Assembly: GCA_000198515.1 (NCBI GenBank)
Contig: FP929140.1
Location: 594,527 to 658,526, forward strand
Length of the DNA: 64,000 nt
Source: a gamma proteobacterium HdN1
GTDB lineage: Bacteria > Pseudomonadota > Gammaproteobacteria > Pseudomonadales > Ketobacteraceae
Direction of reading: 5' to 3'
The first letter of the stretch is position 1, and every line of letters starts with the position of its first letter. Under the pieces are notes generated by a model. The model did no database searches. It had not been told where the DNA came from and worked only from the letters and a program-made list of their open reading frames with translations. Below, piece after piece: positions 9,648-18,673 of the stretch. A program made the translations under genes and the position numbers.

Positions 9648-10152
9648 CTACGCCGCACGCAATGCGGCCGGCACCACCGCCTAGTGGTGCTGGGTGATCT
9701 GCGTGGTTATCGCCACCGGCATGTATCATGAGCGAGTGCCCCACCAAGTCCGCAGCCTTAAGGCGCGGCGCCAACACCGGCTGCGACGCATTCCCGGATG
9801 CGTCGACGTAGATCGGTGGGAGGTCACCCAAATGGCCATCTCCCCACGGTTCGCCATGCTTATTTGAAGCGCTTGGGTCCAAATGTCCGCCGGCAGCAAG
9901 TGCTGGAGTCATCACTCCATCTTTTTCTTGCGCAGCACAGCTTGGGTTCTGATGCACATGAAACCCATGGAGACCGGGAGGGAGTCCATGCAGCTTTGGC
10001 GTTAGAACCAAACCGAACTTGGAGTCTGACAAGGCCACTGTTCCAATAGATGCACCCACGCCTTTCTCATTTACCGTATTCATGGTGACATCTGCGCTGG
10101 CGAAGGCTGATGAAGAGATTAAAATTGAGGCAAAAATTATTGTTTTATTCAT
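9640..10152 (-). CDS. sodC: Periplasmic Cu,Zn superoxide dismutase
   Basis: The 170-residue protein converts superoxide to hydrogen peroxide and oxygen in the periplasm. The start at 10152 is chosen because it has AAGGA upstream and begins a clean signal peptide ([20 protein letters not shown]); longer in-frame starts lack both. The copper-site motif [11 protein letters not shown], the zinc/bridging-His region ([20 protein letters not shown]) and the terminal [12 protein letters not shown] with the second disulfide cysteine are all present, so the enzyme should be active. It lies 142 bp downstream of the beta-lactamase gene on the same strand. Confidence 0.94.
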   Translation of the reverse strand: MNKTIIFASILISSSAFASADVTMNTVNEKGVGASIGTVALSDSKFGLVLTPKLHGLPPGLHGFHVHQNPSCAAQEKDGVMTPALAAGGHLDPSASNKHGEPWGDGHLGDLPPIYVDASGNASQPVLAPRLKAADLVGHSLMIHAGGDNHADHPAPLGGGAGRIACGVVK

Positions 10153-10294
10153 GAGAGCAATCCTTAAACTAGGAAAGTTGGCTTTTTGAAATTTGTGCGT
10201 ACCAATTGATTTCATAACAAATATGGTGAGTGGCGTCGAAATTGGGTGCAATTCATGAACACATTGAACGCTAACTGGTGGCGAATGGCAAGTG

Positions 10295-11215
10295 TCACTT
10301 TGCACTAACCAACGCGTGAATTTCGCTCAGAATTTCTTCGCGTGCTCTTGTTCCGCCGGGCACATCAGATTTCACGTTTCCAATTTCCAGACGCGCGAAA
10401 ATGACTTGACGACCGGCTTTCTCGGCCCATCCAACAAACCACCCCTGCGGCCGGCTTTCATCTTCTTTGCCATCACGATCGAGGAGCCAGCCACTGCCAC
10501 TTTTTCCGTGTACCACCCACCCATCTTTCGCTTGGTATTGGGGAATGGTAGCTCGCACCATTTCATAGGTGTTCCGTGAAATTGGCAGCTGGCGCGCAAT
10601 AAAGCGATGAAGAAACTGCACCTGTTCTTCGGGTGATATGGCCAGAGAAGACATTAGCCATGATCTTGTTAGGCCGTTATTCTTTCCGGAATCCCCTGAA
10701 CCATCTTGATTGCCATATTGGAATTTTTTTATGTAATCTGAAAAGGCAGCCTCGCCCAAGCGGGTTGTTAAGTGTTGAGAAAACCACACGACTGAATCCC
10801 GCTCCCATAATACAGGATTCACTTTCGGATACATCTGATCCCGCTTGGATGGATTGTATTCAGGCTTTAATTCCCATGTGGGAGATTCAGGTGAATGAAG
10901 AATTCCGCTCTCAAATCCCATTATGGCAAGCGGAATTTTGAAAGACGAACATGGTGATGCTCGCCGAGTACAGTCGCCGTTTCTGTACAAGGTGCTGCCG
11001 GTTGCGGCATCCACAACCAGGGTGCATTTAAGAAGGGCGGCTTGTTCAGAAGCTACAGCGTTAGCAGAAAATAGCACAGAGATGACTACCAGCAGAAACG
11101 CTAGCTGGCTCCGTGGTTTTACCACGCTGTATTTGGACGCCAGCTCAACGAGCTGAATCGTAAGGTACTTTGTATTTGTTATGGCTTGAACAAAACCTTT
11201 GTGTTGCTTCGACAT
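10295..11215 (-). CDS. Class D (OXA-9-like) beta-lactamase
   Basis: The 306-residue protein is a serine beta-lactamase of class D. The catalytic motifs are present: SSFK (S-x-x-K), the YGN element, KSG (HGKSGSGWL) and the WFVGW block. Segments such as [27 protein letters not shown] and [11 protein letters not shown] resemble OXA-9 as I remember it; exact identity cannot be computed here. The ATG at 11215 has AGGAG eight bases upstream. About 36 residues precede the hydrophobic signal core ([18 protein letters not shown]), an unusually long n-region. Such enzymes act in the periplasm. No convincing gene-cassette recombination site frames the gene. Confidence 0.92.
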   Translation of the reverse strand: MSKQHKGFVQAITNTKYLTIQLVELASKYSVVKPRSQLAFLLVVISVLFSANAVASEQAALLKCTLVVDAATGSTLYRNGDCTRRASPCSSFKIPLAIMGFESGILHSPESPTWELKPEYNPSKRDQMYPKVNPVLWERDSVVWFSQHLTTRLGEAAFSDYIKKFQYGNQDGSGDSGKNNGLTRSWLMSSLAISPEEQVQFLHRFIARQLPISRNTYEMVRATIPQYQAKDGWVVHGKSGSGWLLDRDGKEDESRPQGWFVGWAEKAGRQVIFARLEIGNVKSDVPGGTRAREEILSEIHALVSAK

Positions 11216-11295
11216 GTGTAGCGCTCCTGTTGGGCGGCGCTTCTAAGTCGCGCCTGCACGAATGAGTTGTTGGGTCTATTGCTTGTTTGCATCCA

Positions 11296-12345
11296 TCACT
11301 CTAACAACCGCTTGAGAGCCCAATCAATATGCTCATCCAACAAAGCAGAAAAGCCGCGCCGCTGTTCCAGTGCCTGAATCACCGTCGGAGTGAACGGCCC
11401 ATTACCTAGCCCCACCGCGATATTACGCAACCAGCCTTCATAGCCTGCCCGCCGAATTGCAGAACCTTGCGTGCGGTCCAAAAAATCGTTTTCGCTCCAT
11501 AAAAAAAGCTCGGCCAAAGAGGATTGATCTAGTGAATGGCGCGGTTTGAAATCATCGTTTTCGCTGAATTGTGCGAATTTATTCCACGGGCATACCAGTT
11601 GGCAGTCATCGCAACCGAAAACGCGGTTTCCCATCATTGGGCGTAGTTCTAGGTCGATCGCGCCTTTGTTCTCGATGGTTTGGTAGGTGATACAGCGCCT
11701 TGCGTCCAGTTCGTAAGGTGCGACAATTGCAGCGGTTGGGCAGGCGGTGATGCAGGCAGTGCAGGTGCCGCAGTGGTTGCTGGCAGGCGTGTCGATTGGA
11801 AGGGGGATATCGGTGTAGATCTCACCAAGAAAAAAATAACTGCCGGCCTTTTTATTGATGATTAGCGTGTGCTTTCCCTGCCAGCCGATACCGGCTTTTT
11901 CTGCAAGCGGCTTTTCCATTACCGGGGCGCTATCCACAAAGGCGCGCCCAAGAGTGGAGCTTTCAACTTCTGCGCGCAGTTTGTCAGCCAATTGAGCAAG
12001 GCGTCGGCGCATCATTTTGTGATAGTCGCGCCCTAACGCATAACGCGAAATATAAGCGCGCTCTTGATTCTGCAGATTGGCTTTTGCGTCGGAATCCGTC
12101 CAATAATCCATTCGCACGGAAATAACGCGAAACGTTCCTAGTTCGAGTAGAGCAGGGTGGCGGCGCTTTTCCTGATGGTTCTCAAGCCATTGCATGCTGC
12201 CATGCCGGCCTTGTTCTAGGAAAGCGCCTAGCCGATCCGCCGGAAGATCCAGTTGAGTATCGGTGATCCCGAGCGCTTGAAAGCCGAGTTCGCGCGCCCA
12301 TTCGTGTAATTGTGCGACAAGTCGCTGGAGCTGGGAGTCAGTCAT
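11296..12345 (-). CDS. queG: Epoxyqueuosine reductase
   Basis: The 349-residue cytoplasmic enzyme carries out the last step of queuosine tRNA modification, reducing epoxyqueuosine in a cobalamin-dependent reaction. Two ferredoxin-type [4Fe-4S] motifs are visible: CGTCTACITACP near residue 193 and CDDCQLVCPWNKFA near residue 249. The conserved QGKHTLIIN and GNRVFGCDDCQ contexts match the family. Length is typical. A strong hairpin and the unknown gene upstream separate it from neighbours, so it is probably transcribed alone. Confidence 0.95.
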   Translation of the reverse strand: MTDSQLQRLVAQLHEWARELGFQALGITDTQLDLPADRLGAFLEQGRHGSMQWLENHQEKRRHPALLELGTFRVISVRMDYWTDSDAKANLQNQERAYISRYALGRDYHKMMRRRLAQLADKLRAEVESSTLGRAFVDSAPVMEKPLAEKAGIGWQGKHTLIINKKAGSYFFLGEIYTDIPLPIDTPASNHCGTCTACITACPTAAIVAPYELDARRCITYQTIENKGAIDLELRPMMGNRVFGCDDCQLVCPWNKFAQFSENDDFKPRHSLDQSSLAELFLWSENDFLDRTQGSAIRRAGYEGWLRNIAVGLGNGPFTPTVIQALEQRRGFSALLDEHIDWALKRLLE

Positions 12346-12411
12346 GCTGGCGCATTCTACGCCCGTACCGCACCCACGTCATCTCTGCGGCTTTTACCGG
12401 CAGATGAGAGG

Positions 12412-12444
12412 ACAAAAAAAACCACCCCCGATTGGGAGTGGTTT
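12412..12444 (-). terminator. Rho-independent terminator of the unknown gene upstream
   Basis: On the minus strand AAACCACTCCCAATCGGGGG folds with the following GTGGTTT and is followed by eight T residues (plus-strand A-run 12413-12420). One mismatch interrupts the stem. It lies 86 bp after the stop of the gene ending at 12530 and before queG. Confidence 0.8.
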
Positions 12445-12529
12445 GAGTGAAAGCCGCGTCCGAGGTTTCTTCCACGCCCGCTCTGGGGTGAGGAATGCAA
12501 CTTGCTTGATGGCTGTTGGTTTGCCCCTT

Positions 12530-13327
12530 TTAATACTTCGGCAACCGGTCAGATACCGTTCCCTTGGTCGAAAGCACTTGGCGCATTTCTTCCAGTTGGT
12601 GAGGGCCAAAGAAGCGGCTGTGGTGGCTAGGGTAAACTACACCCTCACGGCGCTCCAGATGCTTCAGTGGGCACCAGGAAGATTCGATTTGCTCCAACCC
12701 CATGGAGAAACGGAACACTACGCTCTTTGCCATCAGGGTCGGGATTCTCGCAAATGCAGGGTATTGTTTTGCGTATTGTTCTTTTTCAAGAACCTGATTT
12801 GCTTCGTTCATGCTGATACGGTGCATGCCAAGCGGAGTGGATACCAGAATGTTGTAGATGATCTGGAAATTCAGTTCAAAGAAAGCCAACAAGGGAACGA
12901 ACGGGATAATCAGTGCGCTGGCCAGCACCTTGCGCCATAGCGGTAGAGCGTTCAAATCTACTTTCGAGAAATTATCAATTTCCACGTTTGCGAGCGTTGT
13001 CAGGCCATTGGCATAGCCGCAGAACATGCAGTTGAATTTATCAAAAAAATTCATTCCTTCAATTCTATGGCGATCAATGATGACATAGTCACGGAAGCGC
13101 ACTTTTTTGGTTCTCATCAATGGGGTGATCAGCCATTGGTAAGCAAGCACGCAGGCCGTCAGGTGCAGCACCACAAGAGCGGGAATGCAGGTGTACATCG
13201 GGAGGCCGCCCGCAAAGGTGCGGAGAATGCCAATGCGTTTGATGTGGCTGGAAAAGATGGGTGACATCAATGTCCAGTCAGTGGGTTTTTCGTAAACCTT
13301 TCGTTCGGTTGCGGTGTTCGTTGCCAT
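12530..13327 (-). CDS. Unknown conserved-looking membrane protein with CxxC
   Basis: The 265-residue protein is not one I recognise. The start at 13327 is chosen for its GAGGAAT ribosome site; 12 further in-frame residues upstream lack one. Two hydrophobic stretches suggest membrane contact: about residues 38-68 (GLPMYTCIPALVVLHLTACV) and 133-160 (LASALIIPFVPLLAFFELNF). Between them lies DKFNCMFCGYANG, a CxxC pair that could bind a metal or form a disulfide. The C-terminal third contains SSWCPLKHLERR and a His-rich HHSRFFGPHQ segment. The gene has its own terminator and a 400-bp AT-rich upstream region, so it appears to be a single-gene unit. Confidence 0.8.
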   Translation of the reverse strand: MATNTATERKVYEKPTDWTLMSPIFSSHIKRIGILRTFAGGLPMYTCIPALVVLHLTACVLAYQWLITPLMRTKKVRFRDYVIIDRHRIEGMNFFDKFNCMFCGYANGLTTLANVEIDNFSKVDLNALPLWRKVLASALIIPFVPLLAFFELNFQIIYNILVSTPLGMHRISMNEANQVLEKEQYAKQYPAFARIPTLMAKSVVFRFSMGLEQIESSWCPLKHLERREGVVYPSHHSRFFGPHQLEEMRQVLSTKGTVSDRLPKY

Positions 13328-13363
13328 CACTTTATTCCTCGTTTTCGTGCTGGATTCAGGCAA

Positions 13364-13730
13364 TAGAAATCAATTCAGTCCTGGAATATCCACGATGCAC
13401 ATGCCTGTGGTGTCGTCTTTACTATCCTTCACTTCCGCGCTTTCTGGCCCATACTTCGGAAATGATCTTTTTCACTGGGCCATGAATCGAATATCGCAAT
13501 GATTGACCACCTAATTGAAGTGGCGAGGACGACAATTTATTTGCTGAACACGACACGATGATGCCAAAAGTGCTTGAACACGAGAATTATGCCTATTTTT
13601 GTGGGTTAAATTATATATAAATAGGTATTTTTGATCGCAAAATGGTAATAGGTTAAGGCCATTTTTAGAGCATTAAATTTCACGATCGTTTGTTGTGTTT
13701 TACGAGAGAAATTAATTTTAACGAATAAAA
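13364..13730. other. AT-rich non-coding stretch
   Basis: This 367-bp gap between two minus-strand genes is clearly richer in A and T than its surroundings (for example around 13600-13720). I see no credible gene, RNA or repeat in it. It probably carries the promoter of the gene starting at 13327 at its left end. Confidence 0.5.
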
Positions 13731-13762
13731 AACGGGGGCCTCTGCATTCGAGGGCCCCCGTT
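13731..13762. terminator. Strong bidirectional-looking terminator hairpin
   Basis: AACGGGGGCC and GGCCCCCGTT are perfect 10-bp complements with a 12-base loop. On the minus strand the stem is followed by TTTTTTATT, so it should terminate transcription of the gene ending at 13799. No gene on the plus strand needs it. Confidence 0.88.
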
Positions 13763-13798
13763 TCTTATGGGTGTAGAAAAGTTCGATAGAGCTTAATG

Positions 13799-14839
13799 CT
13801 ACTCGCGGTCGGCTGCGGTGCACTCCGTTAAAAAGGGTTCGAGAGAGCAGCGAACTCGACTCAGGAAACTCAACATCTTTCCGTTGTAGATTCCTTGCTC
13901 ACGCAGGCTGATTCGCACTTTTCGGTACAATTCTAGATAGTCTTTTAGATCGTTCTCAGGGATTTTAACCCAGTATTTCGGATCTACGTCATTCGCGTGG
14001 CGCTGAATATCCGCTAGCGCACGATCATATTGGCTGAAAACATATTCCCGCGATTTTTGCCCGTAGGCTTCAGGGAAGCGATCGTGGTGAACGTACAGTT
14101 GCCCGGTGAGTTGCACAATCGCAAAGTCAGCGATGCCGCCTTTCTCGCCTAGCCCTTTGTAGAGTTCCAACGGCTGGATTGCTAAGAGTGGAGCGCCGAT
14201 AATGTCTACCGCGCCGTTATTAAACAAGCTACCCACGTTGGACATATTAGCGGTAATCGGCGAGCCGCCAAAGTATTCCGCCATCGCCGCTTGCGCTTTG
14301 TCGAAGTCCATCGCGGCAATTCGCTTGCCAGCCACCTTCGCTGCCGTGTTGATGTCGCGATCGCTCGACATCAAATGAGCGCCACCCGCTGGCAGTATGC
14401 CTACCACTTCGTAGCTGCCGTTGATCATCAGCGGCGCAACGGCTGGCGTGGCCAGCTTGGCGAGTGCTGCGTGTAGCTGATCATAGCGCGGGAGAGCGCC
14501 GAGGGAGTCGATGGTGCCGGTAAAAGGATTCAATGAGCGGCCGCGCAGGCCACTGATTGCAGCTCCGTCGCAGGTGCGAGCCTTGAATTCTTCCGTTACG
14601 ATTTTCTCGTCGGTAAAGGTTTTGATCTTGAGATTGATGCCCCACTTGGTCGCTTCTAGGCGGTAGTCTTCCATGAATGCGCCAATCGGCCCAGCTTTGC
14701 CTAGCAGATCGAATACGCAGAATGTGCGTTCCGGTAGCTCGGCGGCATTGGCAGTGGATGCGGGTGTGAAAAAGGTGGCGGTAGAAGCAAAAAGCAGTGC
14801 AGACGCGGCAAGTGCACGCGCAGAAAAGATGTTTTTCAT
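13799..14839 (-). CDS. Exported solute-binding-like protein (DUF6091-type)
   Basis: The 346-residue protein has a signal peptide of about 32 residues ending STANA. The ATG at 14839 is preferred to 14851 because GGAAC precedes it and the signal begins there (MKNIF). The mature protein resembles, from memory, the putative solute-binding DUF6091 family, related in fold to TRAP/ABC binding proteins. Features include FCVFDLLGKAGPIGAFMEDY, DEKIVTEEFKARTCDGA and a C-terminal Cys pair (RCSLEPFLTEC). No transporter membrane genes lie nearby, so it is an orphan binding protein; the ligand is unknown. Confidence 0.75.
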   Translation of the reverse strand: MKNIFSARALAASALLFASTATFFTPASTANAAELPERTFCVFDLLGKAGPIGAFMEDYRLEATKWGINLKIKTFTDEKIVTEEFKARTCDGAAISGLRGRSLNPFTGTIDSLGALPRYDQLHAALAKLATPAVAPLMINGSYEVVGILPAGGAHLMSSDRDINTAAKVAGKRIAAMDFDKAQAAMAEYFGGSPITANMSNVGSLFNNGAVDIIGAPLLAIQPLELYKGLGEKGGIADFAIVQLTGQLYVHHDRFPEAYGQKSREYVFSQYDRALADIQRHANDVDPKYWVKIPENDLKDYLELYRKVRISLREQGIYNGKMLSFLSRVRCSLEPFLTECTAADRE

Positions 14840-15061
14840 GTCAGGTTCCATCTTACTACGAAATAGATGTCATCCGCCAAGCGGGGAAACATGGGTTTCT
14901 TAAACGCTTGGGTGGATGAAAAATAACCTGAACTGCGTCACAAAACTATGGCAGAAGCCGACAAATGGGGTGGCATTAGCCGCCAGAAAACGGCGCGCTT
15001 CTGCCAATGTGAAAGCTTTCTACCTCTTTGGGGGGAGAGGGCGAAGCCCCCCCTGCGCGGC

Positions 15062-15490
15062 TTAATTTGCCACGGCCAAGATTACATGAGAGGCTTTGAC
15101 GATTGCAGTGGTGCTTTGGCCTTGGTGGAGCTGGAGGGCTTCTGCGCTGTCGTTGGTGATCATGGCGGTAATGACGGTGCCGCCTTTCAAGCGGATACCC
15201 ACTTCGGTATTAACGGCGCCGGTTTTCAAATGTTCAATCACTCCGTTGAGCTGATTGCGTGCGGACACTTTGACGTTTTCGGCGTGAGTCGCAACCATCA
15301 CCCACGGTGCTTTGATGAGTGCAATTACCGATGTTCCAGTTGATAGCCCCAAGGTTTGCGTGCTTTCGCTGGTGATCGTGGCAACTAAACGATCTCCGCC
15401 GGCCAGCTCAATTTTGATCGTGTCGTTCACAGAGCCGTGGTTGATCTTGGTTACTTTGCCTTTTAGCTGGTTACGCGCACTTGATTGCAT
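15062..15490 (-). CDS. Two-domain molybdopterin/molybdate-binding (Mop, TOBE) protein
   Basis: The 142-residue cytoplasmic protein consists of two tandem Mop/TOBE repeats, each starting SARNQLKG or SARNQLNG (about residues 3 and 76) and including the typical V..I....V..E and APWVMVAT or ASHVILAVA endings. Proteins of this kind bind and store molybdate as oligomers. The start at 15490 (MQSSARNQ) is chosen because it sits directly before the first repeat; 15 further residues upstream are not needed. It is transcribed divergently from the TetR gene. No mod transporter is present nearby. Confidence 0.88.
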   Translation of the reverse strand: MQSSARNQLKGKVTKINHGSVNDTIKIELAGGDRLVATITSESTQTLGLSTGTSVIALIKAPWVMVATHAENVKVSARNQLNGVIEHLKTGAVNTEVGIRLKGGTVITAMITNDSAEALQLHQGQSTTAIVKASHVILAVAN

Positions 15491-15633
15491 GTGGTTTCTC
15501 ACTAGTATGTTATCGTTCGATGAGGGATTTCGCACTTCATGTAAGAAGTATACTTGCGGAGTGTATTCGCGTCAGTTTTTTAACGAATCAGCAGGAAAGT
15601 GTTATTAGCGCGAGCGGAGACGAATCACAAGGC

Positions 15634-16353
15634 ATGCCTTCTTCAAGCGGCTCGCTTCAGAAAAAGCCTGTAGCAAAAATGGTCGTAGCAAAAGCGGCGC
15701 GCGCCAAAAAAACTGCTGAACGCAACTACGGCGGTTTAAGTGAGGCGGATCGCGTATCTGCGCGCCGTAAGCGACTGTTGGATGCGGGTTTTGAAGTGTT
15801 TGGAACGCTGGGAATTCGTGGCACAACGGTGCGCATGGTCTGTAAATCCGCAGGCCTTACCGAACGCTATTTTTACGAGTCATTTGCCGATTCGGATGCT
15901 CTGTTTTGCGCGGTCTACGAACGCGAACTGCGTGTACTGCAAACCCTTTTTGTTTCACACCTTCCCAGTTTACCGATAACGCTCAATGAGCGTATTCATG
16001 CGATTTTGACCATCGTTTTTAATTCGATGCGCGATTCCAGGCGGGTGCGTATTTTTTATGTTGAAGCGCTTGCGGGGAGTGAGCAGGTGCAGAATATGTA
16101 TCACTACAGCGTGCGTTTCCAAGCGCAGCTTTCTGCAACTTTTATTCGCGCGGATAACCCCGCAGTGACCGCATCGAATGATGTTCTATTGCAGGTAGGC
16201 TATGCGATAAATGGCGCTTTTTCCTCGTTGCTCGTGCAGTGGATGCGCGGGGGCTATACTACTCCAATTGAAATTGTTGTTTCCAGTGCGGAGATTTTTG
16301 TGCATGGCGTTATGCGTGAATTGCTGGAGCGTTCACGGGCTGGCGCATCGTAG
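15634..16353 (+). CDS. TetR-family transcriptional regulator
   Basis: The 239-residue protein has a Lys/Ala-rich N-terminal tail, then the TetR helix-turn-helix (GTTVRMVCKSAGLTERYFYE, about residues 66-85) and a C-terminal ligand/dimer domain. The start at 15634 is tentative; the frame is open further upstream to 15481 but that part does not look like regulator sequence. It is divergent from the Mop gene and convergent with the CocE-like hydrolase, and may control either; the ligand is unknown. A shared terminator follows. Confidence 0.85.
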   Translation: MPSSSGSLQKKPVAKMVVAKAARAKKTAERNYGGLSEADRVSARRKRLLDAGFEVFGTLGIRGTTVRMVCKSAGLTERYFYESFADSDALFCAVYERELRVLQTLFVSHLPSLPITLNERIHAILTIVFNSMRDSRRVRIFYVEALAGSEQVQNMYHYSVRFQAQLSATFIRADNPAVTASNDVLLQVGYAINGAFSSLLVQWMRGGYTTPIEIVVSSAEIFVHGVMRELLERSRAGAS

Positions 16354-16360
16354 CAATAAA

Positions 16361-16390
16361 AAAGCCTTCGTATTTGGATACGAAGGCTTT
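16361..16390. terminator. Bidirectional terminator between tetR-like gene and hydrolase
   Basis: AAAGCCTTCGTA and TACGAAGGCTTT form a perfect 12-bp stem with a 6-base loop, flanked by A-runs and T-runs on both sides. It separates two convergent genes. Confidence 0.9.
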
Positions 16391-16430
16391 GATTTGCCGG
16401 CTCTTGCTGGTAGTCGCTGGTTAGGCGTGA

Positions 16431-18512
16431 TTAGTTCATTGCGCTAAGCGGTACGATCGGCAGTACAACACTGGAAGGGTATTCTGGGCTTAGGTGCAGT
16501 GTTGTAACGCCGCCCGACATCAGATCTTGCCTTGGATAGTTGATCATCGACTGCGCTTGATTGCTCGGGCTAATCGCGATGCGTAGCTTGTTGCCTTTGC
16601 GAATCAATGCAGCGGTAGAGAAAATCTCGATCTGCATTTTCACGACTTGGCCCGGCACCAAGGCTTGCGCTTTTTCTTCGGTGAGATAATGGTAGGGCTG
16701 TATCATCTGGCCGTTCAGGAAGCGAGAGCGAGACTCGTCCACAGCTCTTACGGATGCGAGCAGTTGGCCATCGGTGATTGGCAGCGAACGCTTCTTGGAT
16801 ACTTCTTCAACGCTGACCGATACAGCGGCATCGGTTACGGTGCTGTCGATCCAGACTTCTGCGGTAATTGGGCCATTGATGAAATAGTCTTCCGGCATGG
16901 GAGCGCTATCGAATACCAGTCGCTGTTGCTCGGTGCGGTTGGTGTTGGTTTGGCAGTTCTTCGGCATTTCAAGCCCTAACACCCACTGTAAGTGGCTGCG
17001 CGAACACTTGGTGCCGTCGTTGATTTCAACGTTGAACGCAAGCAAGCCCTTGGAGTTGTGAGCCTCTCCCTTAGGATGCTCCGGTTGGGTCATCAGAGGG
17101 CTGTTTTCAGTGCTGGTAGGGGCAGCTTGATCTAAGCTCATGTCGCCATGCAAATACCAACGCTCTGCTTGTGCTTCTGGGTGTGGCCATGCGCTGGTGG
17201 TGATCAGGCTATCATTGCGGAAGGCTTCTGGGGTGCTTTCAGACGGATAGTTTTTGACGAACTGCACCACCTTGGGGGATTTTTCGATGCCGGTTTCCAT
17301 GCCGCGCAAATGCTTGTCGAACCACTGCAGCATCAGAAAATCAATGGGTGGAACGACCTCACTTCCCACGTGTGGCTTGATGAAATTCGCCATATGCGTG
17401 CCGCCAAAAACGACTAGTTTTGCGTCTACGCCATTTTTATCCAGCGCATCAAATAACAGGGGCTGATCGCGCTGAAAGAGATCGTCCAATGCGCCGAGGA
17501 TGAATGTGGGGGCTTTGATTTTATTGATGTTGGTGGAAGGTGAGCGTGTGCGCCAAAAGTCGCTGTCATAAGTGACATAAGGAGCGCCGTAGAGTGCGTC
17601 GTCAATCAAAGGCAGAAAGTATTTGTCTACTTGGGCGACGTGTTCGTCGGTGGAGCGAATCAGTTGCGCCATGTTGCGTGGGCTGGTGAGCATGTTCGGC
17701 ACGTTTTGCGTTGAAGTCGTGTGCGTAATGAACATCCATTCGCTCATAAATACCGCGTTGAGCATGCCGCCAACACCCACGATACCGCGCTGTACATCGC
17801 CAGCGGGCAGGCTTGCAAAAACGGCATCAATTTTATCCGGGCGGCTCTCTGCTGCGAACAGTGAGCTAATTCCCATGTAGGACACACCAGCAACGCCGAG
17901 CTTACCGTTACTCCAAGGCTGCTCATCGACCCAGTCGACGATATCGGCAAAACCTTGTTGCTCATCGGCACCAAGCAGCTCCCAGCCGCCTTCGGATGCG
18001 CCGGTACCCATGGCATCCACCGAAACCTGGACGTAACCGCGACGCACTACAAATGAATCCGTCACGCCCAATAACAGATTGCCTGGGATGCCCATAAACA
18101 TCGTGCTAAGAAGGCCACCGTTATACGCGCCTTGGGTCAGAATCACCGGAAACGCACCAGGAGCAGGTACCCCTTTTTCGTTTGCAGGTAAGGTAACGCG
18201 CACTGCAAGCTTTTTGCCGTTGGAGGCTTCGACAAAACGCAACGGTAGGCTGACTGCGTAGCGGTATTCCGCGTCGCGACGATAAATCGCACCACCCGTA
18301 GCAGTAAGATTCGCGCGGGACTGAGCGTCGATCTGGTTGGTTTCTGGAGTATCAACGGTGATGTTTTCTTCAGCCGTTGTGTCCGTTGCGCCCGTTTGGG
18401 TGTCGTTGGTTTGACTGCTATTGCTTGAACTGCCGCCAGAGCAGGCGATTAGCAGGCTGGAGATTGCGAGTGCTAAGCAGGTTCGACCAAATCGTTTGTC
18501 AGTCCATTTCAT
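16431..18512 (-). CDS. CocE/NonD-family lipoprotein hydrolase
   Basis: The 693-residue protein is an X-Pro dipeptidyl-peptidase/CocE-type serine hydrolase exported as a lipoprotein: the lipobox LLIAC puts the lipidated Cys at residue 24. A Ser/Thr/Asn-rich linker leads into the alpha/beta-hydrolase domain. The nucleophile elbow is GVSYMG (Ser211); LGALDDLF (about Asp342) and FGGTHMAN (about His372) complete a plausible triad. The C-terminal jelly-roll domain of the family is present (GQVVKMQIEIFS, KLRIAISPSNQ). It probably cleaves an ester or amide substrate in the periplasm; the substrate is unknown. An 18-to-20 bp TA-rich leader precedes it. Confidence 0.88.
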   Translation of the reverse strand: MKWTDKRFGRTCLALAISSLLIACSGGSSSNSSQTNDTQTGATDTTAEENITVDTPETNQIDAQSRANLTATGGAIYRRDAEYRYAVSLPLRFVEASNGKKLAVRVTLPANEKGVPAPGAFPVILTQGAYNGGLLSTMFMGIPGNLLLGVTDSFVVRRGYVQVSVDAMGTGASEGGWELLGADEQQGFADIVDWVDEQPWSNGKLGVAGVSYMGISSLFAAESRPDKIDAVFASLPAGDVQRGIVGVGGMLNAVFMSEWMFITHTTSTQNVPNMLTSPRNMAQLIRSTDEHVAQVDKYFLPLIDDALYGAPYVTYDSDFWRTRSPSTNINKIKAPTFILGALDDLFQRDQPLLFDALDKNGVDAKLVVFGGTHMANFIKPHVGSEVVPPIDFLMLQWFDKHLRGMETGIEKSPKVVQFVKNYPSESTPEAFRNDSLITTSAWPHPEAQAERWYLHGDMSLDQAAPTSTENSPLMTQPEHPKGEAHNSKGLLAFNVEINDGTKCSRSHLQWVLGLEMPKNCQTNTNRTEQQRLVFDSAPMPEDYFINGPITAEVWIDSTVTDAAVSVSVEEVSKKRSLPITDGQLLASVRAVDESRSRFLNGQMIQPYHYLTEEKAQALVPGQVVKMQIEIFSTAALIRKGNKLRIAISPSNQAQSMINYPRQDLMSGGVTTLHLSPEYPSSVVLPIVPLSAMN

Positions 18513-18673
18513 AACGGGGGTCCTATAGTTTTTATGTATGAGTTTTTATGTATTGTTAGAAGCTAATGACTTATCAGTCACTGTGGCAGTGCGTGTTGTC
18601 AATTTAGGGCGTAAAAATGGCGGGTGTCAATTTAATCTTTGTGGGAGTTTGTGAGCGCTCGTTTACAGTGGAA

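Noticed and set aside
11220..11285. Possible integron attC site upstream of the OXA gene
   Set aside because: ACCCAAC and GCCCAAC cores and an ATTCGTGC-like box are visible on the minus strand, but the required GTTRRRY partner core is missing and no integrase or second site is present.
15000..15060. GC-rich stem GGGGGGAGAGGGCGAAGCCCCCCC as terminator of the Mop gene
   Set aside because: A stem can form, but no T-run follows on the minus strand, so it is not listed as a terminator.
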